Assembly: GCA_030849065.1 (NCBI GenBank) | Contig: JASAON010001405.1 | Coordinates: 1 to 21,417 of the forward strand | From: Jaenimonas drosophilae | Taxonomy: Eukaryota > Euglenozoa > Kinetoplastea > Trypanosomatida > Trypanosomatidae | DNA length: 21,417 nucleotides | Reading direction: 5' to 3' | Shown here: piece by piece, positions 1 through 8,615 of the stretch | Layout: each line of letters opens with the position of its first letter | Numbering within the stretch: position 1 is the first letter of the stretch | The notes under the pieces: model-generated | The model's input: the letters and a program-made list of their open reading frames with translations, nothing else | Databases searched by the model: none | What the model was told of the DNA's origin: nothing | Translations under genes and position numbers: made by a program

Positions 1-1
1 G

Positions 2-286
2 TCTCACGTCTCCACCGGCGGCGGTGCGTCTCTGGAGCTACTGGAGGGCAAGACCCTTCCTGGCGTGGCGGTTTTGACGAACAAGGTGGAGATCCGTGCG
101 AGCCAGTCTTGCCCTTGCGAGTCCAACTGCCACTGCAACATGGGCAACAGCTGCGACTGTGGTAAGAAGAAGCGCTTCACCCCACCTACGTGGGCCAACT
201 ACGTCTATGTGGTCTTGATTCTTCTCATTGGCATCTTCATTGGCCGCAAGCTTAAGGTGAGCTGCGCACCACGCCTGAAGGCGTAA
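2..286 (+). CDS. PGK: Phosphoglycerate kinase, C-terminal end (5' partial), with Cys-rich transmembrane tail
   Basis: The window opens inside this gene; 94 codons and a TAA stop are visible. The first ~28 residues ([10 protein letters not shown] then L-E-L-L-E-G-K and L-P-G-V-A-V-L-T-N) are the conserved C-terminal nucleotide-site and closing helix of phosphoglycerate kinase, which transfers phosphate between 1,3-bisphosphoglycerate and ADP in glycolysis. A normal PGK would end here. This one continues about 65 residues: six cysteines within 17 residues (nt ~110-160, CxC pairs), a basic KKKR patch, a hydrophobic helix (nt ~200-244, [14 protein letters not shown]) and the terminus RLKA. Kinetoplastid glycosomal PGK isoforms are known to carry C-terminal extensions, so a glycosomal or membrane-anchored isoform is inferred. 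The last residues are not a standard SKL-type PTS1. The family call is firm; location is inference. Confidence 0.93.
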   Translation, partial: SHVSTGGGASLELLEGKTLPGVAVLTNKVEIRASQSCPCESNCHCNMGNSCDCGKKKRFTPPTWANYVYVVLILLIGIFIGRKLKVSCAPRLKA

Positions 287-387
287 CAAGCAGAGTGTGG
301 GTCAGAAGTGACCCCCTCTGAACCTCTTATCGTTAGGGTTTTCTTCCTAGTTTTGTCTGGAGAACAAGTGTTGTTCGTCGATCAAAT

Positions 388-403
388 AGAGAGAGAGAGA
401 GAG
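388..403. repeat. (AG)8 microsatellite
   Basis: Sixteen bases of perfect AG dinucleotide repeat in the PGK 3' flanking region. Confidence 0.9.
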
Positions 404-919
404 TCTTCTCATCTCTGAGAGTTGTGTTCCGAGACGTGGTGCCGATAATGCTGGTGGCGGTGTGTGTGTGTGGAATCTCCTCCTTGCAAAGGGCTATATC
501 ATCCCTCTCAGCTGTGTTGCACGTGGAACACACTGCGCGCTTCAGACTGGTTTCATGTTTTTATTCTATTTTTGGCAATATAGGATTGGTTTCTTGGGAA
601 GTCTCCATGTACTGCATCGCCGTCTCTGCATCGTCAATTCATGTGTGTGCGCATATTGATTTTCAGCAGAGCATCTCGCAACCCTGCTCGGGAAACGTTG
701 TCAGCCTCTCCCTCCAAAAAAAAAAAGACCAGCGCCAATTAATACGGAAGCAATGCATTTCTAAAGCACGCGTGCGCTAAATTTGTAGTGAGTCGGTGTT
801 GATGCCCATGATTGTGTGTGGTGAATGTAGTACCATTGTTAGCTTGTACGTCACTGTCACTGCCTCTTCGCATTGGTGTTGTTGTATCTCATAGTTTGTC
901 TTGTGGGGAGCCAGTCAAG

Positions 920-944
920 CTCACCCTTTTTCTCATATTCTTAG
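920..944 (+). promoter_or_regulatory. Putative trans-splice acceptor for the 975 gene
   Basis: Pyrimidine-rich run CTCACCCTTTTTCTCATATTC followed by TTAG ends at 944, 30 nt before the ATG at 975; a second TTAG ends at 948. This is the expected spliced-leader acceptor arrangement of kinetoplastids. The exact AG used is inference. Confidence 0.55.
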
Positions 945-974
945 TTAGGTCTTCCTCGGTGCCTGTGAAGCGTC

Positions 975-1787
975 ATGGAGGAGGTTCCATCCACTGCGTT
1001 GTTTGTGCGGCAACTATTGGGCGACAGACCCACTGCGGATCAAATTGTTTTCCCAGATGCCTTTACCGGCGTCTATAGCAACGCAAGTTGGAGTGCCCCC
1101 TCACGCGATGTTAGCGGGCATGCTGCCACGATGCGTCCAGTTGATGTGCGTTCACCTCAGTTGTGCTCGAATCAATCCACGTCGTGCCCTGCGCTGCAGC
1201 ACCCGCTTGCTGCTTCCAGTGAGGCTACTGCGACGGGCTCAGCCACATCTGCCCAGGAGGTGCGATATCGTGGTATTCACGAGGCCCTGCGGCTCACGTA
1301 CCGCAACCGCATAAAGGAGCGGCTTGCGCTGCAGGATCTTGCCGGCCAGGCCATCATGGAGCGCGGACACGAACAACCTGCGCGCTCCATGAATATCTTT
1401 GGGGAGCCCACCGCAGAACAAATCCGCCGTTGGGGGATGACTGACGCCTCACACGCCTCGTGGGTCCGCCACAACCCGGACCTCCTTGAGCGTCGTGCGC
1501 TCCATCGAGATACACAACTTCAAGTGATGCGCCATCGACGTTTGGATAACTTGGAAATGGAGACCTACTGTGGCATCGTTCACCCCACTGGGACGGGGCG
1601 TGTGCGGCGGCTGCCGAAGCTCAGTCGCGCCACACGCGGTGGAGGGGTGGAGCTCCGGGCGCCAGAGGGAGTGGGCATGACCACGCACGGCGATGACTGC
1701 CCGCCTTTCATGCCATATGGCCTGCTGGAAGGGGGCAGCCTGCTGCCGGAGTATACCGTGGATGGGCTGCCACTCTCTCGGAGATAG
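975..1787 (+). CDS. Hypothetical protein, Arg-rich, 270 aa
   Basis: I do not recognise a family. The ORF begins at the first ATG (975) after a plausible splice acceptor and ends with TAG. The first ~85 residues are Ser/Thr/Ala-rich and probably flexible. From about residue 90 the protein is charged and helical (R-Y-R-G-I-H-E-A-L-R-L-T-Y-R-N-R-I-K-E-R-L), followed by a W-G-M-T-D stretch near 156, many Arg/His residues at 170-200, and a Gly/Pro-rich C-terminus. There is no signal peptide, membrane segment or catalytic motif that I can name. Steady coding character over 813 nt in a unidirectional gene array, with UTR-like sequence on both sides, supports a real gene. Function unknown. Confidence 0.75.
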   Translation: MEEVPSTALFVRQLLGDRPTADQIVFPDAFTGVYSNASWSAPSRDVSGHAATMRPVDVRSPQLCSNQSTSCPALQHPLAASSEATATGSATSAQEVRYRGIHEALRLTYRNRIKERLALQDLAGQAIMERGHEQPARSMNIFGEPTAEQIRRWGMTDASHASWVRHNPDLLERRALHRDTQLQVMRHRRLDNLEMETYCGIVHPTGTGRVRRLPKLSRATRGGGVELRAPEGVGMTTHGDDCPPFMPYGLLEGGSLLPEYTVDGLPLSRR

Positions 1788-2291
1788 TGGTAGGCATGTA
1801 AATATCGAGCACCGTTTTGGTGGAGATGAGGTTGCGCAAACACACGCACGCCACACATCCTCTCAATTCATAATCGCGGAAGTATCACAAGAGAAACTGG
1901 ACGAGTTACTTAATGTGCTGCGACAATGATGTATGTTCTTTTTCGTTCTGTTGCAGCTGAACCAACCGTTGTTGTGGGGGAAACCCCCATTTCGTCCCCT
2001 ACGACGCAATCGTGCGTAGCGCAGGCTCAGGCCGAGTCTGTTTTGGTGTGGTTCCTGCTGATCCAAGTCGTACAGAGACTGTTTTTTTTGTTTTCTTTCT
2101 TCCATGCTGATGAATGGCTGAGATGTGCGAATCCATCAATGGTCATGATGAGAGATTATCAGGATCATCACTGCCACATACATGCGAATTGTTGCAGCCG
2201 CCGTGGCATGCCCTGCTTGTTTGTTTCACCCTTCCCAGCATTGCATTGTTATTGTAGGAAGCTCAGCTTCGTTGCTGGTTAATCTAGTTGG
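1788..2291. other. Intergenic with two candidate pyrimidine tracts
   Basis: No gene seen. A T-rich tract lies at about 2079-2102 (TTTTTTTTGTTTTCTTTCTTCC), and a shorter one closer to the channel gene at about 2215-2238 ends in CCCAG. The 118-codon frame 1926-2282 spans both tracts and looks like non-coding DNA. Confidence 0.55.
2215..2238 (+). promoter_or_regulatory. Putative trans-splice acceptor for the K+ channel gene
   Basis: The pyrimidine-rich stretch GCTTGTTTGTTTCACCCTTC ends in CCAG at 2238, 53 nt before the ATG at 2292. The longer T tract at 2079-2102 with the next AG downstream is an alternative that would give a longer 5' UTR. Confidence 0.4.
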
Positions 2292-5200
2292 ATGGAGCCA
2301 CAAGATGTTGTGGCGGAGTCACCTGGGGTGGTTGATCTCACTACGATGCGTGGAACACTCGGTCAGAGGCTCCCCGCAGCTCAACGCTACTGGCGGACAC
2401 GTTCCGCACGTCGCATCAAGTCATCGAAAGACGGCAATCTCCATGGTCGGCCGGAGGTTTCATCGGGAGATACCTCCGACTTTGTATACATCTCTGGTAT
2501 GAAGTACTTTTTTCAGCGCTTCATTCGTCAGTACCCGGTGGCGGCATTCATTGTGTGGCTCATTCTCTTCCTCGTGGAGCTTTCCATGATTGTGGTATAC
2601 ATTGTGCAATCGCAAATCACTGGTGATGAAAACATCTCCTGGACAAAGTACGATCCATCCTACCACAGCAGTTGGTTCTACGTACGCGCCATTCTCTCCT
2701 TTGTGTCGCTGCTGCAGCTCTCCTTTGCCTACTCACTGAGCCTTCTGACGATTACCGTGGTGCTCCTAACGTCCATCTACCAAAGCGTGCTCTTCTTCTT
2801 ATCCTTCGCACCCAACATGGCATGGGTGAGCGCCATGTACGTGCCACTCTTCTTACGGTGTTGGCCATTGCGCCAGTACTTCCTCTTCATGTTGGACTCC
2901 GTGGCCATCATGACGACTCGAAACCGGCGTTTAGATCTCTTCCGACTAGCCGCCGCACCACTGACGCTCTTCATTTGCATGGTCTTCTCCGCTGCTGGCG
3001 TGTTTCGCATCAATCAATCCTTTGAAGGATATCCAATCAACGTCCCCAACTCGATTTACTTCATCATCGTCACCATCTCCACCGTCGGGTTTGGTGATAT
3101 CGTGCCCAAGACACCCGATGGAAAGGCCATCACCATCGTCATCATCTTCATCTTCGTGGCACAGATGCCCACCTTCATCCAAATCATTCGCTCGACGGCA
3201 AAGATCATGAAGGCCTACCGTTCCTACAAGGGGAGAAAAAACCACTTCATCGTCTACGGCCGGGTGACGCGTGAGGAGGTCATTTCGATCATGGACGAGG
3301 TCTTTTGCCTCTACCCGATGAAGTCGGTGTGCTTCTGCAACAATGAGTTTGATGCGGAGGTGAAGTCCATTGGTCGGCACCCAACGTACCGCATGCGGAG
3401 TACCTTCTTGATCGTGGACACCATCGATGACTTCTCGTTGAAGCGCATGAAGGCCTCGGATGCTGCGGGCGTCATTCTCCTCCCGGTGCAAGAAGGCCAC
3501 TCCTCCCGGGTGGATGATGACGTGATGCTTAGCTCGCTCATCTTTGAGCGGCACTTCCCTGATATGCCACAGTACGTCTGGCTGCGCTACGGCTTGCACG
3601 CCAATCTTCTTCAACGCAAGTGCTCACCCATCTTGGATGAGCGCATGAAGAAGAACATCATGGCCACAGCCCTCCTCCTGCCAGGTATCGTACCTTTCTT
3701 GGTGAATCTGGTGCGAACGGCCTGGACGGAAGGTGAGGAGCCGAGCAACCTGTGGACGCAAACCTGCATCGAAGATTGGAAGCACCAGTATGAATTCAGC
3801 CGACGGAATGCCATCAGCATCTGCCACGTACCCGAATGCTTTGTTGATAAGAAGCTGCGTGAGGTGGTCTCACGCTTCAAGCGCAAGGATGTGTTGGTGG
3901 TTGGGGTTGAAGAAACGGCCCGTAAGACCATGCATCTCGACCTGGAGTACTGTTTAGAGTCGGATGATGTGTTGGTGGTGGTGTTTGAGCGCAAGCGCAA
4001 CAGCCTGGCGCTGGCCCTGGAGGCCTTTGACCAAGGAGAGGCCGAGGTGGCCCAGCAGGAGCACTACGGCGAGCGTTTCCGCCATGGCATTAACGATAAT
4101 GAGCTCTTTCAGCGCAACATGAATGAATCTTTTGTCTTTTACCCATACAGCAGTACCATGGACGTTGCTGCACAAGATGAGCGTCGCTTGGGCCAGACGG
4201 AGAATGATGACCTGGGCGATGTTGGCGGCGTGAGTGAGGAGGAGGTGAAACGTGCGCTGGCGGAGTTTGACTTCGTCGTGAAGAATCCACGCGCGGTGCA
4301 GCTCCAGTCGCTTCACTTTGGGGTGCGGGCGACGGAGCTACTCAGCTATCTCATTAAGCGTCATGAAATGGCCGCCAATGACCCCTACTACGCTGGCAAT
4401 GAGCGGCAGGAGCTTCTAAAGAGTGTGGAGGACCAAATCAACCGTGCCCTGTTGGAGGCAGCAGACAACTTCCTCAACGCCGTCACCGAGCGCGAGCAGC
4501 ATCTGTTGGATGATCATCTCCCCAAGGAATCGGAGGTCTTCCTCTTCGTGGATCAAACCACGTCCATCCTCCGCAAATCCAACCTCTCTGTCTATGAGGA
4601 CATCATCTCTCAAACGATTGCCCAGTATGAGCTCTACAGCATGATGCAGGCCATTTGCTCCATCCACGCTCAGTCTAGGCTGACCCTCCTCACGCTCCGC
4701 AAGTACCCGCAAGAGTTCCTCAACGCCTGGTCCGAAACGTTTGGCACACCGCTGCTCTACATTCGCGGTCAGGGCTCGTTGGAGTCGCACCTGAACTACG
4801 CCCTCAACGCGGAAACCGCCGTCTCTAGGGTTCGTGGCATCCTGTTGTATTGCTCACAAATGGGGCCACGAGACTTTGGTGATGTGCCCATCTTCTCCGT
4901 CGAGACAACCGTGCGGGAGCTCTTGGAGTGGAATGAGCGTGAACGGGAAGGTTTGCGCGATTTACCCGAACAGAACATTGTCGTAGAGCTACACTCCTTC
5001 ACTTCTTGCATCAAAGTGTCTCCCTTTCACAGCGACCCGGTGTGGCGTCGGCGTGGAGAGAAGAATTTCCAAGACTCCCTCGCCTTCATGATGGGCCGCT
5101 GCTTCTCAAGCAACATGCTTCAGACCTTGCTCGTACACAGCCATCGCGATTCACGTATACCAAAGTTCTTCGCCATGGTCCTGTGCCTCTCCACCGCCAC

Positions 5201-5492
5201 GGAAATATTTGAGATGACGCAGTGGTCCACGACGACGGGTGGCGATCGCCAAGCTCAGACGCTTTTCAAGCTCTGCGGCAACCACTCACTTCAGTTTCAG
5301 ACATTTGGTGATGCCTTTGAGTTCATGTTAGAGAAGCGGTCGTGCATCGCGGTGGGCGTATTTCGGCTGTTCCCGGCGACGGAGATGGTGAATGGCTATC
5401 CGCGCTACTTCATCACAAACCCACCGTTGCAGATGCCTCTTCTCGTGGAGGATATCATCTACTGCCTCGATGGAAGCAGCACCGATGTCTAA
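2292..5492 (+). CDS. Slo-family-like potassium channel with RCK-like cytoplasmic domains
   Basis: A 1066-residue K+-selective membrane channel subunit. After a ~70-residue cytosolic N-terminus there are hydrophobic segments at about 82-105, 130-153, 155-172, 180-202 and 219-239, a pore helix at 252-263, the canonical filter T264-V-G-F-G-D269 (nt 3081-3098), and a last helix at 278-298. The following R-K-N-H-F-I-V-Y-G (315-323) opens an RCK-like nucleotide/ion-sensing fold running to ~440, and a second such region is plausible between ~770 and the C-terminus. This order (about six TM, pore, two RCK) is that of Slo channels. The S4-like segment has few regular arginines, closer to Slo2 (Na+/Cl- gated) than to voltage-driven BK. 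Gating ligand and membrane are unknown. Start chosen at the first in-frame ATG, with UTR-like sequence before it. Confidence 0.88.
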   Translation: MEPQDVVAESPGVVDLTTMRGTLGQRLPAAQRYWRTRSARRIKSSKDGNLHGRPEVSSGDTSDFVYISGMKYFFQRFIRQYPVAAFIVWLILFLVELSMIVVYIVQSQITGDENISWTKYDPSYHSSWFYVRAILSFVSLLQLSFAYSLSLLTITVVLLTSIYQSVLFFLSFAPNMAWVSAMYVPLFLRCWPLRQYFLFMLDSVAIMTTRNRRLDLFRLAAAPLTLFICMVFSAAGVFRINQSFEGYPINVPNSIYFIIVTISTVGFGDIVPKTPDGKAITIVIIFIFVAQMPTFIQIIRSTAKIMKAYRSYKGRKNHFIVYGRVTREEVISIMDEVFCLYPMKSVCFCNNEFDAEVKSIGRHPTYRMRSTFLIVDTIDDFSLKRMKASDAAGVILLPVQEGHSSRVDDDVMLSSLIFERHFPDMPQYVWLRYGLHANLLQRKCSPILDERMKKNIMATALLLPGIVPFLVNLVRTAWTEGEEPSNLWTQTCIEDWKHQYEFSRRNAISICHVPECFVDKKLREVVSRFKRKDVLVVGVEETARKTMHLDLEYCLESDDVLVVVFERKRNSLALALEAFDQGEAEVAQQEHYGERFRHGINDNELFQRNMNESFVFYPYSSTMDVAAQDERRLGQTENDDLGDVGGVSEEEVKRALAEFDFVVKNPRAVQLQSLHFGVRATELLSYLIKRHEMAANDPYYAGNERQELLKSVEDQINRALLEAADNFLNAVTEREQHLLDDHLPKESEVFLFVDQTTSILRKSNLSVYEDIISQTIAQYELYSMMQAICSIHAQSRLTLLTLRKYPQEFLNAWSETFGTPLLYIRGQGSLESHLNYALNAETAVSRVRGILLYCSQMGPRDFGDVPIFSVETTVRELLEWNEREREGLRDLPEQNIVVELHSFTSCIKVSPFHSDPVWRRRGEKNFQDSLAFMMGRCFSSNMLQTLLVHSHRDSRIPKFFAMVLCLSTATEIFEMTQWSTTTGGDRQAQTLFKLCGNHSLQFQTFGDAFEFMLEKRSCIAVGVFRLFPATEMVNGYPRYFITNPPLQMPLLVEDIIYCLDGSSTDV

Positions 5493-6036
5493 GCAACCAT
5501 GAAGATGCTGTTGTTGTTGTTGCTGTTTTGTTTCTTTCGTTCTGGTGTGTTGTAGTGCTGGGGGACGGGAATGGCGGTTATCCGTCCATCTAAACTCTCC
5601 TTCATCACGCCAATCACGAGCACGCAACCACCTCACTTGCCCAACTTTTTCAGCACTCTCAGACTCTCTCAAAGAGCAACGATAGTGATTGTCCTTGTCT
5701 TGATATGGCTCTCGTACCTCTTATGTGGGCCACAATCATTGCTGCTTCAGCAACCAACCTCTCGTCTTTCTTCGTCCTCAAAGTCATTTATTCTTTAGTC
5801 GCTCCATTGCTTGTGGGAAGATCATCACGCACACACATCTGCAGCTTGTAGCAGCAGCCGTATCTGTCGGAGAAGCATCTCATCCACACCCTTTCTCAGT
5901 CGTTGGCGGAGCTCCAGCTGTGGCTTGGAACGTTTCTTTTTTTCTTTTTCGTCACGTTGTTGGTCGTTCACCACACACAGGTTGGCATCGATAGAACTGC
6001 ACCACTACTGGTTGAGGTGTTGAGGGGCAACAGCCA
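5493..6036. other. Intergenic: channel 3' UTR and leader of next gene
   Basis: Opens with a (TTG)n stretch near 5510-5525. No supported ORF. It ends with a strong T-rich tract and CACAG before the 6037 gene. Confidence 0.6.
5932..5980 (+). promoter_or_regulatory. Putative trans-splice acceptor for the 6037 gene
   Basis: The tract TTTCTTTTTTTCTTTTTCGT, at about 5933-5952, is followed by no AG until CACACACAG at 5980, 57 nt before the ATG. It is a strong acceptor by kinetoplastid standards. Confidence 0.65.
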
Positions 6037-7716
6037 ATGTCTGCACCACACATTTTTAAGCTCAAGTACTGTGATGAAAACAGTGGGTGGAGCGATAAAC
6101 GCAATGGCGCGAGCATGAGCTTCTCCGCCAAGACGCTCATGGCGATGAATGCCGACCTCAGTGGCATGGAGCTGGCGGACGTGGATCGTCTCATTGAGTA
6201 CATCGCCAACAACACCATCGCCATCATCACAGCCCAGAACATCTCATCGGCCCAACTCAGCCGCTTTCGCTCCAACACCCTCATTCGCAAGTCCTACGGC
6301 ATGCTGGAAACCGGTCGTGCCGAGCAGCAACAACACGATGCTGGCCTCGTCATTCTCGTGCGGGTTGGTCTTCCTGCGGATATAGAGGCCATCAAGATGG
6401 AAGCGAAGAGCACCCGCGCACTCAACATTTTGTTGCGTGTGCTCGGGGTGACCCTGGCGGTTTCTGTGTTGTTGGTGGATCCGTCGGCGGGCCAGCCACG
6501 CCGGCTCAGCGCCCTCAACGCCGTCATTAAATCCCTCCCGCAAGCCGATGCGGTCTTCTTGGTGGGCAGCCTGCCGGATAACTGGGCTCAGTCTGAGGAG
6601 TTTATGCATGAGATGCAATCCGCGCGCATCAATGGCGGCTTCTCCGACCCAGCAGAGGAGGGGATGGAGCGCGGCACCTACACCAACGCCACATTCCACG
6701 CGTGGTTCAAGAGCGTGAAGCTCGCCGCTGCACCGACACTGGTGGAGTGTGCCGGGCGTGGCCAGGAGTATCGCCACGTTGCCATCACCATCGCCGCCCG
6801 CACATCGCTCGCCACGACCATCGCCATACCGATGCCACGCAGCGCCACCACCGGCACCTCAGCCAAGAGCCCCTCCGCCTCCCCATCGGCGGCCAACCCC
6901 ATTCTCACTGACCCCGCTGTGCTGAGCGTGGAGGCCGCCAAGGCGGGCGGTGGTGGTTCAGCTTCACAATCAGCCTCAGCAGAGTTGCTGATGCGCATCG
7001 GCCGTCAAGGCCAGCAGGCCACACCACAATCTCCGCAACAACCTGCCAAGTGGGATGCGAGCCACTGCTTCCTCCTGAAGGGTAACGATACAAAGCTTAA
7101 CAACTGGGAGAAGCAGCTCGATCTCAGCAAGCTCTTCAAGACGACGGCCACGGCGGTGAGCGAGCTCAACACCCGCTTCTCCTTCTGGCCCGCGGACTAC
7201 TGTGTGGTGCATAACACGGTGCTGTGCAGCGTGGCCATCAACAACAACGAACGCCCCACTTTCCGACGCTACCTGCGTGATAACAGCAACAACACCTCCC
7301 TCCACAGCCAGCTGACGGCTGCTCTCACGCGCTATGCGAGTAGCCGGCAGGAGAAGTCTGCGTGGGGGAAGCCCGGGGATGGGGATGAGGTGAGCCTGCT
7401 CTTCCAGCGTCAGAAGAAGGAGGATGGCGGGCAGCAACGCAAGGAGTGGAGTGATGCCAACTGCACCATCGTGTACCAAATCACCCCACGTGAGATGAAG
7501 TTTAACGTGTCTCACTACGTTGGGATGGAGAAGGGCAACCTCGCCACCGTCATTCAGATGCTTAATCGTGATAAGCTTCTCTCCAAGGAGAATGCGCTGG
7601 CCGCCTACCCGTACGACTACGCCCTCCTATACTCCATGGAGCTGCAGGCCTACTGGCTGTTGGCGGCCTCTCACGTTCCCTGCGACATCGTGGCATGCCG
7701 GATGATGGCACAGTAG
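6037..7716 (+). CDS. Hypothetical protein, possible degenerate endonuclease/exonuclease/phosphatase fold, 559 aa
   Basis: Not firmly recognised. The N-terminal half has a spacing reminiscent of the EEP superfamily (APE1/DNase I-like): a strand with M-N-A-D (residues 37-40, where EEP enzymes have W-N), a strand ending I-T-A-Q-N (64-68, where they have Q-E), G-L-V-I-L-V (103-108), an Arg followed by a helix (156-166), and V-F-L-V-G-S-L-P-D-N (173-182, where they have G-D-x-N). If this homology is right the metal-binding Glu and Asp are replaced, so it would be a pseudoenzyme. Residues ~270-345 are Ala/Ser/Pro/Gln-rich linker. The C-terminal half (350-559) has regular secondary structure and is unassigned. 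Start is the first ATG after a strong splice acceptor. The gene is well supported; the fold is a tentative inference. Confidence 0.8.
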   Translation: MSAPHIFKLKYCDENSGWSDKRNGASMSFSAKTLMAMNADLSGMELADVDRLIEYIANNTIAIITAQNISSAQLSRFRSNTLIRKSYGMLETGRAEQQQHDAGLVILVRVGLPADIEAIKMEAKSTRALNILLRVLGVTLAVSVLLVDPSAGQPRRLSALNAVIKSLPQADAVFLVGSLPDNWAQSEEFMHEMQSARINGGFSDPAEEGMERGTYTNATFHAWFKSVKLAAAPTLVECAGRGQEYRHVAITIAARTSLATTIAIPMPRSATTGTSAKSPSASPSAANPILTDPAVLSVEAAKAGGGGSASQSASAELLMRIGRQGQQATPQSPQQPAKWDASHCFLLKGNDTKLNNWEKQLDLSKLFKTTATAVSELNTRFSFWPADYCVVHNTVLCSVAINNNERPTFRRYLRDNSNNTSLHSQLTAALTRYASSRQEKSAWGKPGDGDEVSLLFQRQKKEDGGQQRKEWSDANCTIVYQITPREMKFNVSHYVGMEKGNLATVIQMLNRDKLLSKENALAAYPYDYALLYSMELQAYWLLAASHVPCDIVACRMMAQ

Positions 7717-7794
7717 TGTTTGGCGGGGGTGTGATCGAGCATGGGTGCCGGGTGTGTGAGATGGGTGGCGCACAGACATCCGCACAGCTGGCCC

Positions 7795-7814
7795 CACACA
7801 CACACACACACACA
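7795..7814. repeat. (CA)10 microsatellite
   Basis: Twenty bases of perfect CA repeat, 79 nt after the stop of the 6037 gene, probably in its 3' UTR. Confidence 0.9.
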
Positions 7815-8253
7815 TTTTCTTTGGTTTGATTATGATTCCTTGTTTCTTCTTCTGGTGAGAGATGGCGTTGGGTGTGGGTAGTGGAAGACACTCATTCATC
7901 CCTGGTGGCGATGAGCACAATCATGAGGGATGATGTCGGAGGGAGCATGGTGCTTGCTGGGCTCCTCACTTCCTCTTTGGTTCTGTGAGTTTTGGCTGCA
8001 CGCATGCATGCATGGTGCAGAGGAGGATGGTTGTTGGTGATGGATAAGAATACCATTCAATCATCACACACACAGAGAGACAGAGATACGCACATCAAGA
8101 AGAAGAAACACGAAAAAAAAAATTATAGCGGTATCGTGGAAACGAATAATGAAAGCTCCGCCGCCATCTCCAACAACGAGCTGCTGCCCACATTCGCACA
8201 CATACACATGCGCAAATGTTTCCTTGTAGGAGATGTTTGAAGGATCATCTTAC

Positions 8254-8285
8254 AAAAAAGGAAGGAAGGCTTTCCTTCCTTTTTT
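8254..8285. repeat. Perfect 14-bp inverted repeat with 4-nt loop
   Basis: Left arm AAAAAAGGAAGGAA (8254-8267), loop GGCT, right arm TTCCTTCCTTTTTT (8272-8285). The left arm is all purine and the right arm all pyrimidine. In the + strand transcript it would form an A/G-U/C stem. It lies in intergenic DNA between the 6037 and 8616 genes. Confidence 0.85.
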
Positions 8286-8532
8286 TGCTTGATGGCCAAG
8301 TGTGTGGCGGCACATGCTCTGCAGGTTGGGTTGGTCTGAGGTTGTGTTTCACATCGTGAGCCCTCGTACTCCGTCCATACAACGAAAGCAACAACATCTT
8401 CATTCTTCAGGCGGGTGTAGGAGGGTTGTTCCCTCCCTCGCACCTGTACGACCGCATCACTCCAGAGTGAGTGATATGGTCGCAGCAATCAATCATGCCA
8501 TGTGCGGCATGCTGGCATAATCTCATTGATGC

Positions 8533-8567
8533 ACCTTCTCTCTTTTGTATTGTTGTTAATGAAGTAG
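8533..8567 (+). promoter_or_regulatory. Putative trans-splice acceptor for the MRG gene
   Basis: CCTTCTCTCTTTTGTATTG is followed by GAAG (AG at 8563-8564) and TAG (8565-8567), about 50 nt before the ATG at 8616. Confidence 0.5.
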
Positions 8568-8615
8568 GTTGGTGTGCTTCGGTGGCGGAGGCACATCATC
8601 ACCAACACGTGCAGC

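Larger units (their letters stand above)
287..974. other. Intergenic: PGK 3' UTR and 5' leader of next gene
   Basis: No convincing coding sequence. It holds an (AG)8 microsatellite at 388-403, an A-rich run near 716-726, and, at the right end, a pyrimidine tract with AG that probably serves the 975 gene. A 118-codon open frame at 424-780 starts with GTG, has no recognisable domains and is treated as chance. Confidence 0.6.
7717..8615. other. Long intergenic region (899 nt)
   Basis: No supported gene. Contents: a (CA)10 run at 7795-7814, short CA and GA runs near 8064-8085, an A9 run near 8114-8122, and a perfect 14-bp hairpin at 8254-8285. A pyrimidine tract at 8533-8550 lies ahead of the MRG gene. 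Several 70-120-codon frames exist on both strands but lack domains and cross these simple repeats. I saw no tRNA or snoRNA that I could support. Confidence 0.55.

Noticed and set aside
424..780. 118-codon open frame in the PGK 3' flank
   Set aside because: Starts with GTG, has no domain and low-complexity composition, and lies in typical UTR sequence with an A-run.
1926..2282. 118-codon open frame starting ATGATG
   Set aside because: It runs through the poly-pyrimidine tract of the channel gene leader and encodes no recognisable motif.
2946..3614. 222-codon minus-strand frame opposite the channel gene
   Set aside because: It is antisense to the pore and RCK coding region; His/Asp-rich composition is typical of a codon-bias shadow.
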